A DNA stretch of 13,130 nucleotides from assembly GCA_003990745.1 (NCBI GenBank), contig RBNI01005017.1, forward strand, positions 1 to 13,130. Direction: 5' to 3'. Shown in pieces: positions 1-6,980 of this stretch. Source of the stretch: Jimgerdemannia flammicorona (Eukaryota > Mucoromycota > Endogonomycetes > Endogonales > Endogonaceae). Each line of letters starts with the position of its first letter. The stretch's first letter is position 1. Below the pieces are notes generated by a model. That model was not told where the DNA came from, made no database searches, and saw only the letters and a list, made by a program, of their open reading frames with translations. The translations under genes were made by a program, and so were the position numbers.

Positions 1-889
1 TTTTTTATAGTCACTTGGACTCTGCCATTTATTATCAATCTATTCATAATTATACATCATCCCCTCTCCCTATCTGATTCCCATAGAGGAGCCCCTCTCT
101 GCATCATCACAAATAAAGACCACCTACTCACTCACTACCCCCACCCTTCCCCAACTCTGCCTACAGATCTTCTCCACTAAGCAGTGTCTTTGACCACCCT
201 ACAGCCCCCAACCAAGCCACCAGCCTGTCAAGGTGTCTTCCATAAGGCCATGCTAACACAACAACTGGTTCTCCAAGCCAAGTCTCCTCCCATCCTCAAA
301 AACAAATAGCCAGTGACTGGCCAACTCCACCCAAATCACCAAAACCCAGCCTAAGGTAAGCCACTCCTTTCCCACCTCCCCCACTAGTCTATTCCTCAGA
401 TCCTCCCACTGACCCTACATGTCATCACTCTGATACACTACCCCCAAGTAGTCTCCAACAGTCCACCAGAAGTCGCTAAGTACCTCACACTCTCCTAGCT
501 AATGTTCAGACATCTATATATATCCCCCTTCCTGCCCTACATTGTGGCACTCCTCACAGTCAAAGCAACCCTCCTCAATAAGGTGACCTGAGTGGAAATT
601 GAGCATCACATTCCTCCTCAGTATGCACCACCAGACCACTCAGTACTTTAGTGGCATCCACCTCCTCATCTCAGCACTCCAGGCCCACATACTATGCCAG
701 TTCTATTCTTCTCCAATACTGACTCTCTGCCATCTGCTAGGCCACAGATCCTGGCCTTGTTCTCTTTGGCAGTCTATCTCATCACCAATATTGAACTCGA
801 TTAAGGGAATGCCTCCCAACAATACTTGGTCCCATCTCCACATCACTAGGTCCCAAGCCATCTCTCTTTCATTACCCTACTAACAAATT
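1..889 (-). pseudogene. LINE-A ORF2 C-terminal Cys/His (zf-RVT-like) tail and 3' region
   Basis: The minus strand shows a CFDCEEC cluster (about 590-560), then SEH, a stop, and LGEC followed by SDFWWTVGDYLG (about 515-445). This C-x2-C ... H-x4-C ... W arrangement resembles the small zinc-binding tail (zf-RVT type) at the end of many LINE ORF2 proteins. The frame continues to about position 100 with scattered TAG stops. The first 100 bases show no clear coding and may be 3' UTR. A plus-strand ORF at 599-883 is antisense to this and is not believed. Confidence 0.6.
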
Positions 890-1490
890 CCAATGTGGTA
901 TACCCCCTCTGCTACTTCCCACCAGAAGTCTTTATATTACAATTGCGCAGTCTTCTGAAGCCCCACCAATGAAAGGAGATTACCTGTTGAGCCTCTTGGT
1001 GAGGTTCTTATCTTCCAGATCTTCTGTAATAGGGGAACCCAACTGCCTCCTCTCAATTCCACCACTCTCTTCAACCACTATGCCCTCAAGCAGTATAGCT
1101 ACTTTGGAAAGTTGACCAGCCCAAGTCCTCCTCTTACCACTAGTAAAGATAAGACCTTCCAACTGATCTGACCCCTTCTTCCAGCCCAGATCCACTTCTT
1201 GGCCAGCTTTAATAATCACTTCACTACCTAGGCTGGGAAGTCCAGATGATAAGCCAGATATCACAACTTTGGTAGCCAATAGATATTCAAAATCAAGACA
1301 TGCCCTACTAGAGATAAATGGTGACCCCCCCAACTCCACAGGGCCTCCCCCCAGATTTCAACCCTCTGCTCCCACCAAAGTCTAGGCAGTACTGACCCAT
1401 ATACTAATAAATAAATACCCAAGTACTGTACTATCTCACCAGTAGGGACAATTGTTCTGATGATATCCCCACTCACCAGACCATTGCCCA
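890..1490 (-). pseudogene. LINE-A ORF2 thumb and connector region, degenerate
   Basis: Downstream of the RT palm, the minus strand reads VQYLGIYLLVYG (the YLGI thumb motif), then HHLSLVGHVLILNIYWLPKL, then a TGA where relatives have Trp, then YLAYHLDFPA, KKWIWAGRRGQIS and RGGLGW. This order (YLGI, LSLxGR, LPKLW, FIWxGRRxxIS, GGLG) is characteristic of LINE ORF2 proteins downstream of the RT. The lesions are point stops; the frame is otherwise kept. No RNase H signature was recognised. Confidence 0.8.
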
Positions 1491-2700
1491 ATACTATTGT
1501 TTTATACTTATGCTAATTGAGTTTGGTACCAGAGTTCTCCTCATATCACTCCACTGTCTTCTTGAGCTCTTCAACACAAGCAACAGATTCTAGGCTGACA
1601 ACCATGTTATCTGCAAAGGCCCCAACTTTCCACCCAATCCCAAAGATGGAGAGCCTCATTATCTTCTATCTGATTCTGTCCATTAGGGGCTCCAGAGAAA
1701 GGGCATATAGAATGGGGGACAGTGGGTCCCCCTAGGGTACTCTCCTACCTAGGGGAAATAATACTCTTCTATATTCATTACAAATGAGTACTGCCCTACT
1801 CCTTTTCAGTAGGCTGATCATTGCTGACCGGAACTGTTGTAGGACCCCAGTTCTATCCAATACTTTTATCAGTCAGACTCACTACACCCAGTCATAAGTC
1901 TTCTCTTGGTTCAAGAAGACCAATTGCCCATCTAGTCCACAGGCTTGTGCCCCTTCAATAACTTCATGCACTCAAGCTATGCTATCTCTAATGAGCCAGT
2001 CTCCTACAAAGCCCCTCTGCTCAATACTCAGGACTTGCTGGGCTATCTTCTGTAGCCACATGACTACTACCTTAGTCACCAACTTTCTGTTCATATCCAG
2101 CAGCATAATCAGCTGCCAGTTCTTTCAGTCCTCATGCCTTTCTTTGTTCTTGTAAAGTAGGTCACCAGCTCCAGATCCTATTCCCCCACCCATCTCTCTG
2201 TCTGTAATATAAAGTCACACAATGCTATTATCTCACTCAGAACTCTCGAGACTCCCACCATCTTCTTCCAGAAGTCCCAGGGCAGACCATCCTCCCCAGG
2301 TACCATACCCAGGATTGTCATGGCAAGAACCTGGTGAATCTCCTCCTTCTGTACTGGTAACACCAAGTCACCCAGCTCATCTGCCCAAGGAGGGTGCCAA
2401 TCTTCCAATGTCTGGTCAATGGCAGTAGTATCTGCCCCCCCCCTCCTCCATACTCCACAATCCACTCCATCACTCCTTTAGTGAACCAAGGATATCTTGT
2501 ATACTATGCACCAGTATACTATCAGAGTCAATCACCCCCTCCCACCATTGCTGTATCCTTCTTGCCTGAGGGGCCCTTGTGAGATACTTAGAGGGTCTCT
2601 CTCCTTCCTCCAACCCCTGCCAATGAAGCCATACCACCAAGCTCTGCACCCTTACCTCCTCCTCATTCCTCAGCACCTATTGTAACTCCCCAATCTCCTT
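1491..2700 (-). pseudogene. LINE-A ORF2 reverse transcriptase domain, inactivated
   Basis: On the minus strand the region before the RT reads EEGERPSKYLTRAPQARR (about 2620-2560), typical of the LINE segment just N-terminal to the RT. It is followed by a PGEDGLPWDFW box (near 2310), LLYKNKERHED, FLNQEKTYDWV (motif A, near 1900), GDPLSPILYALSLEPL (motif B, near 1710) and AFADNMVV (motif C, near 1610). Intact relatives have Asp in motif A (FLDxEKAFD) and a FADD pair in motif C; here both variable positions are Asn (codons at 1909-1911 and 1606-1608). Several TAG and TGA stops lie between the motifs. A functional protein would copy element RNA at the target site; this copy cannot. Confidence 0.85.
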
Positions 2701-2815
2701 TTTCACCCTCATCGATCTCCAATCCTCTCTCTCCTCCACCACCATAGCTAGCTCTATCCAATCCTCCAAGAGTCTGGTCAGTCTAACAGAAATCCATCTC
2801 ACCACTCCACAAACT

Positions 2816-2823
2816 ACTCTACC
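2816..2823. repeat. Probable hAT-1 left target-site duplication
   Basis: Sequence actctacc directly before the left terminal repeat; it matches actctact after the right terminal repeat at 7 of 8 positions. The surroundings are low-complexity C/T-rich, so a chance match is possible. Confidence 0.6.
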
Positions 2824-2839
2824 TAGTGCTCTGAATGAG
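2824..2839 (+). repeat. hAT-1 left terminal inverted repeat
   Basis: TAGTGCTCTGAATGAG, identical to the left end of hAT-2 at 12481-12496 and 14 of 16 matched to the inverted right end. Homology between the hAT-1 and hAT-2 left ends continues weakly to a TCACATGA-like motif (TCACATGA at about 2870; TCACATGATT at about 12520). Confidence 0.85.
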
Positions 2840-2879
2840 TCAATTCGAATCAAATCCGGATTCAATTCGTCACATGACA

Positions 2880-3150
2880 GTTTGATCTGAATCTCAAATC
2901 TGAAGCCATCCGAATCAACTTGGATTAATCTGAATTGCCCCATCTGAATTGCCCCATCTGAATCACCCATCCAAATCACCCCAATCTGAATCACTCAATC
3001 TGAATCACTCAATCCGAATCACTCAATTCAAATCACTCAATCCAAATCCTCCAATTTGAATCCTCCAATTTAAATCCTCCAATTTGAATTCTTCAATCTG
3101 AATCTGAATCTGAATCCTTCAACCAAATCCTCCAATCCAAATCCTCTACA
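2880..3150 (+). repeat. hAT-1 subterminal array of 13-14 bp direct repeats
   Basis: About 15 degenerate copies of a 13-14 bp unit of the form CAATCTGAATCACT, regular from about 2940 to 3150 and looser before that. Variants include TCCAATTTGAATCC and TCAATCCGAATCAC. In hAT elements, subterminal repeats next to the terminal repeats commonly bind transposase; that role is inferred here. hAT-2 has an array at the same place with a different unit. Confidence 0.85.
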
Positions 3151-3164
3151 TGACTCATATACTG

Positions 3165-3244
3165 GACATGTCCATAACACAATACACATACATATACAAT
3201 ACATATATATGCATACACATACATATGCAAATATGCAAACACAC
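3165..3244 (+). repeat. TA/CA-rich leader before the transposase start
   Basis: A run of ACATACATAT- and CACATACATATGCAAA-type alternating purine-pyrimidine sequence ends right before the transposase ATG. hAT-2 has an equivalent stretch (12830-12918) in the same position. It probably acts as 5' UTR or promoter sequence, but no TATA box or start site can be fixed. Confidence 0.5.
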
Positions 3245-5777
3245 ATGTCAACAGATCAGTCTTCAACAGTTCACAGTACCGATGATGCTTCAAGTCAAAC
3301 ATCTCTGATAGTTCCACACCTTCCATGCAATCCTCACTCTGAAATCTGGCAACATTGTGCTAAGATAGGAGATGATGTTGTTTGTAATTATTGCAGGTAA
3401 AAAATTAAGATACACCTATTGATACTTTTTGTTTGTTTTGATACACACATGATATTGTTTCATCCACCCCCATAAACTGCACCAGCCAGAAGTTCAAAAT
3501 GCTTGGGGGTACAACTTTGAATATGAATCGACACATAAAAGACAAGTACTCTGACAAAATCAAAAAGAACATAGAGATAAATAAAATCGACATCCAAGCT
3601 ATAGTGGGTACGTTTATCTGATTGCCCAACTATTTCTGTACTAACAATACCATTTAATCAAAAATATTTAGCCATACTCTTCAGCAGAATTTCAAAATCG
3701 GCTCATTCGCTGGATTGTATACACAGACCAACCATTCACAACTATCGAGAGTGATCAATTGCACAGTATCTTTGGCCTCCTCAAGCATGATTTATATTTG
3801 CCAAGTACCGATACTATTTGCAAAGATGTCCTGGAGGCCTATAGGAAGGAGCACGACAATCTCCACCAGATACTTCAGGTAAAATAAGGGTAGCACCATA
3901 ACCTTTATAAGCTGAATTATATAAAAGAGCTCACCAATTTAACCTCATATTCAATAAGCAGAATTCAGCAGGCAAAATTTCATTTATGATTGATATATAG
4001 ACATCCTCCAATGCAATTTCATTTCTGGGCATTACTGGTTATTGGATTGACCTCGATTGGCAGCTTAAATCTCTCACCCTTGACTTCATCAAACTTGCTG
4101 GCCCTCATTCTGGAGACAACATCACAGATACTTTTATTAGTTATATCCAGGAGCTTGGGATCACAACCAAGGTAAAAAAAGGGGGCTTGCTATCAGGTCA
4201 GCATTTTGAGGGAGGTCTTAAAATAAACCAGATTTTATTGGTTATTTATTTTCACATAAATTCGCCAACCGAATATTTCAAGTATAGATTTTGGCCATTA
4301 TAACAGACAATGCCACAAACAACTCAACATTTTTCAAAGTTTTAGTGGCCAGCCTCAAACAGGAAAACATGGCCTTTGGTGCAGAAAGCTGCTGTGTGCG
4401 ATACCAGGCCCATGTACTGAACCTCACTGTTCAGGACTATCTTATACATATAGACAAAACATCTGAGAGAGGAGGGGCCCTGAGTATAATTTCCAAGCTG
4501 TGCAACCTGGTTGTATTGGTCCGATTGTCCCTACAATGACAAGACAAATTCGCTATATAGTGTAGGGTAATCAGTTTAGCCCTGAAAGAGCATATATTAG
4601 ACATCTATATGTATTGAAACTCAACATTTGCAATGATCCAGCACATGCTGGAGTTTGCTATAGTATGCATCCTTTTTTTCTTCAGTTGACTGAAGTAACT
4701 TATTTCAGATGATTTATTAAAAAAAAAACAAAAAAAACCAATAGATTCAACAGTGGCTGCTGACAAGAAAATACGGGCTGAGGCTCTAGGTGAAAGCGAG
4801 TGGGATATACTTAGGAATGTTGTCAGAGTTTTGGAAGTAAGTGGTGATTGCTCTAGCTCCATACTTATTTTGTCTACCTCTACACAATGCAACACCTCAC
4901 TACATATAACTGCCAGTGTTTCAACGATTGTATGAAGGATATAGTTAAACAAACAACCCCGACAATAAGCTCAGCAATATCAGTATACAACCTTCTGATT
5001 GACCAGCTAGAGGACAAGCTTGAGGACAGGCTGGAGGGTTGTGGTGATTTACAGTTAAGCCCAGATCAGAGAGATACCATGGAGGTTGCTCTTAGCAAGC
5101 TCAGAAAGTACTACTCCCAAACAGATACCACCATATACTCAATCAGTACAGATATGTTGATGTCAGCATGTGACCATAGCCTCTTCCAAAACAGAGAAAC
5201 CCCTACAAAAGCTCACTCTCTCCTCTTCTTCGAACAGTGCTAGACCCATGCTTAAAGCTACAATACCATAAAGATCAGGGCTGGGAGTAGCACTTCATTG
5301 AGAGAACCAAGCAGGTCATAATCAAAGTGTACCAGAAAAACTATGCACCGCCACAAGGTTCTGGCCAAAGTTCAGATGAATATGCTGAGGAATTCCTCCT
5401 ATCCCACATTTACTTCAGCAGAAAGAGGAAGAGGGAGCCGTCAGTGGAAGAACTGCCATCAATAGATGAACTTACCATTTACCTTGCCAGTGACCACATG
5501 ATCCTGCTAGAGGGTGTGGAGATACTCAACTGGTGGAAGGTAGGTTGTCAGGTAGGCATTATCAGGTAGGCATTGGGTCAATTTAACCCACTAATCTAAC
5601 CACTGCTCTATCCACCGGGGCATGCAGCTACATCAAATGGACTTCCCCAGCCTGTGTGGTATGGCTCGGGACTATCTGGTGATTCCTGCCTCCAGTGCTC
5701 TCGTTGGGTGGGTGTTCTCAGGTGGGGTAGACCTCATTGCCCCAAAGAGGTATGCACTGAATACTGAGATAATCTGA
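3245..5777 (+). pseudogene. hAT-1 transposase (BED finger, RNase H-like core, dimerisation tail), intron-containing and inactivated
   Basis: Approximate exons: 3245-3396, 3486-3607, 3685-3878, 3962-4171, 4288-about 4660, about 4741-4836, 4917-about 5148, 5238-5539 and 5628-5777, about 600 residues. The start at 3245 is chosen because MSxxDQSS aligns with the hAT-2 start. Exons 1-2 make a BED zinc finger: W, C-x2-C (VCNYC), then H in NMNRHIKDKY. Next come RWIVYTDQPFTTIES, the DI-stop-TSSNAISFLGIT motif, TDNATNNSTF, RYQAHVLNL (normally RC), a stop followed by NSTF (normally WNST), PTISSAISVYNLLID, and the tail FPSLCGMARDYLVIP with a VFSGG motif. In-frame stops lie at 3998 (Trp site), 4537 (Trp), 4615 (Trp), 5288 and 5775 (probably Arg). 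The family joins ends for cut-and-paste transposition in the nucleus; this copy is dead. The exon edges near 4660-4741 and 5148-5238 are uncertain. Confidence 0.85.
5540..5627 (+). other. Last transposase intron with a minus-strand tRNA-like patch
   Basis: The donor GTAGGT at 5540 and acceptor GCAG ending at 5627 join WWK to LHQ in phase, as hAT C-termini expect, with CTAAC sequences before the acceptor. The start holds a direct duplication of AGGTAGGCATT. On the minus strand, TAGAGCAGTGGTTAGA (5610-5595) closely resembles a tRNA A box. TGGGTTAAATTGACCCA (5590-5574) resembles a T arm. The spacing is too short for a complete tRNA. Confidence 0.5.
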
Positions 5778-5965
5778 GTGTGTATGTATCTGAAGTCTTG
5801 GTGGGGCTCAGGCTGCTAAAATTTGGTGAGTCCTGGGGGTTCGCGGATAAGTTGGTTGGCCTTGTGGAATATTTAATACCTTTCAAAAATAATAAAAAAG
5901 GTAAAAAACCCTGAGGACTTGGCCCAGAGTTTGTGGCCCAAGTGGGTAGCAGTTGGCGGAGTTGG
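5778..5965 (+). other. Region downstream of the transposase C-terminus
   Basis: If the TGA at 5775 is a mutated Arg codon, the frame continues as VCMYLKSWWGSG, resembling the very end of some hAT transposases, and then meets a TAA at about 5817. An AATAAAAAAG stretch near 5890 could be a polyadenylation signal. Nothing else is recognised. Confidence 0.35.
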
Positions 5966-6622
5966 CAGCGGTGGTGGAGGAAGCATGCAGTGTTTGCGGC
6001 CCTCCACCAGCAGCAAGGGGCAGCTCTAAGCTATCAGTGCCTGGGTCAGTGGGCAGGTCGGCAGAGAGAGTATGCAAAATTTGTAGCCCTCTGCCAGTAG
6101 CGAGGGGCAGCCCCAAGCCACAAGTGTTCTGGTCGGGGAGGTTGGCAGAGAGAGCATGCAAAACTTGCAGCCCTTTGCCAGTAGCGAGGGGCAGCTCCAA
6201 GCTGTCCATGCCCAGGTCAGTGGGCAGAGTCAGTAGGTAGGGTCAGTCAGTGGAGTTGGTGGGTGTGGGGTCAGCAGAGGGAGCACGCAAAATTTGTGGC
6301 TCTCCACTGGCAGCAAGGGGCAGCCCTGAGCTACAAGTATCCAGAATAGGTGGGGCAGGTAGAGGGAGTGTGCAAAATTTGCAGTCCTCCACTAGCAGCA
6401 AGGGGCAGCCCCAAGCTGTCAGTGCCCAGGTCAGTGGGCAGAGTTAGTCGGCAGGATTGGTGGGTACAGGGTCAGCGAGGGAGCATGCAAAATTTGCGGC
6501 CCTCCACTGGCAGTAAGGGGAAGCTCTGAGCCACAAGTGTCCAGGATGGGCAGGGCAGGCAGAGGGAGTATACAAAATTTGCAACCCTCTGCCAGTAGCA
6601 TAGGGGCAGCCCCAAGCTGCCA
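5966..6622 (+). repeat. Complex minisatellite, seven units of about 84 bp in an alternating A/B pattern
   Basis: Seven copies share a core of the type GAGCATGCAAAATTTGCAG then CCCTCTGCCAGTAGCAAG then GGGGCAGCCC. Units begin near 5975, 6060, 6144, 6274, 6359, 6475 and 6559. Odd units carry an A tail (CTGTCAGTGCCCAGGTCAGT) and even units a B tail (ACAAGTGTCCAGG-type), so the repeat evolved as dimers. Two A units have an extra 30-45 bp GT-rich insert, which breaks the 84-bp phase. Both strands are open in parts, but this follows from the 84-bp (3n) period and is not taken as coding. It sits between the two genes of the element. Confidence 0.85.
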
Positions 6623-6638
6623 AGGAGTCCAGGGTGGA

Positions 6639-6698
6639 GAGTGCTTCTGGCAGTCAAAGAGTGCTTCTGGTGGTTGGAGGGTGTTTTCGGTGATTGAA
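6639..6698 (+). repeat. Three tandem copies of a 20-bp unit
   Basis: GAGTGCTTCTGGCAGTCAAA, GAGTGCTTCTGGTGGTTGGA and GGGTGTTTTCGGTGATTGAA follow each other without gaps. They start just after the 84-bp array and may be part of the same repeat-rich spacer. Confidence 0.75.
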
Positions 6699-6794
6699 GT
6701 CCACTACAGATTCGGGCCCTGTTGCCAGTTCAGGTCTCACAGGTACTCTGGCCCTGTACTGCAGTTCCGCAGCACCACACTGGCAGTACTGCAG

Positions 6795-6837
6795 AGTAGG
6801 GCCAAGGGGCCAGTAGGGCCAAGAGGCCAGTAGAGCC
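6795..6837 (+). repeat. 17-bp tandem repeat, about 2.5 copies
   Basis: AGTAGGGCCAAGGGGCC is followed directly by AGTAGGGCCAAGAGGCC and a partial third copy. No function is seen. Confidence 0.7.
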
Positions 6838-6895
6838 CTGTATAATGGCTAAGCTAGTGCTACAGAAGAGGTGCCCAGCCCAACCCCCCACATAA

Positions 6896-6980
6896 GACTG
6901 CCTAACCCACACAAAATGACTGCCTAACCCTCACAAAAGACTGCTTATCCCTCATGAAAGATTGCCTAACTCTCACAAAA
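6896..6980 (+). repeat. Four 21-22 bp tandem copies overlapping the end of the minus-strand gene
   Basis: Units of the form GACTGCCTAACCCTCACAAAA start at 6896, 6918, 6939 and 6960. The fourth unit contains the TGA of the minus-strand gene (plus-strand TCA at 6973-6975), so the gene's last codons lie inside the array and the array forms its immediate 3' flank. Confidence 0.85.

Larger units (their letters stand above)
1..2823 (-). mobile_element. LINE-A: degenerate non-LTR retrotransposon, 3' part
   Basis: Read on the minus strand, this stretch follows the order of a LINE ORF2 from just before the RT domain to a Cys/His tail. The plus strand is strongly C/T/A-rich, so the LINE coding strand is purine-rich. 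The 5' side (ORF1, endonuclease) is missing: the copy stops at the hAT-1 boundary at 2823. The 3' end is not seen, because the window begins in a short T run that could be poly-A on the minus strand. The part from 2480 to 2815 aligns with LINE-B 9298-9620, so both copies belong to one family. Few CpGs remain (about six by eye), and stops fall mostly at former Trp, Gln or Arg positions. The clade is not assignable here; a Tad-like or L1-like fungal LINE is plausible. Confidence 0.85.

Noticed and set aside
1..2823. Frequent TAG and TGA codons as an altered genetic code
   Set aside because: Stops differ between the two LINE copies at aligned positions (LINE-A has a stop where LINE-B has Gln, and the reverse), so they are mutations.
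4680..4695. CTTCAGT-TG-ACTGAAG hairpin
   Set aside because: A single short 7-bp inverted repeat beside an uncertain exon edge; it is not repeated elsewhere and is likely chance.
5953..6447. Open frames across the minisatellite on both strands
   Set aside because: The 84-bp period is a multiple of three, so frames stay open in phase; the insert-bearing units break the phase and no flanking coding context exists.
5966..6622. Regular repeat array as a CRISPR
   Set aside because: Units are about 84 bp, degenerate and contiguous, without unique spacers, in a eukaryotic transposon with spliceosomal introns.
6896..6980. CCTAACCC-containing repeats as telomeric sequence
   Set aside because: The unit is 21-22 bp with only one TTAGGG-like part per unit, inside a transposon; it is not a telomere tract.
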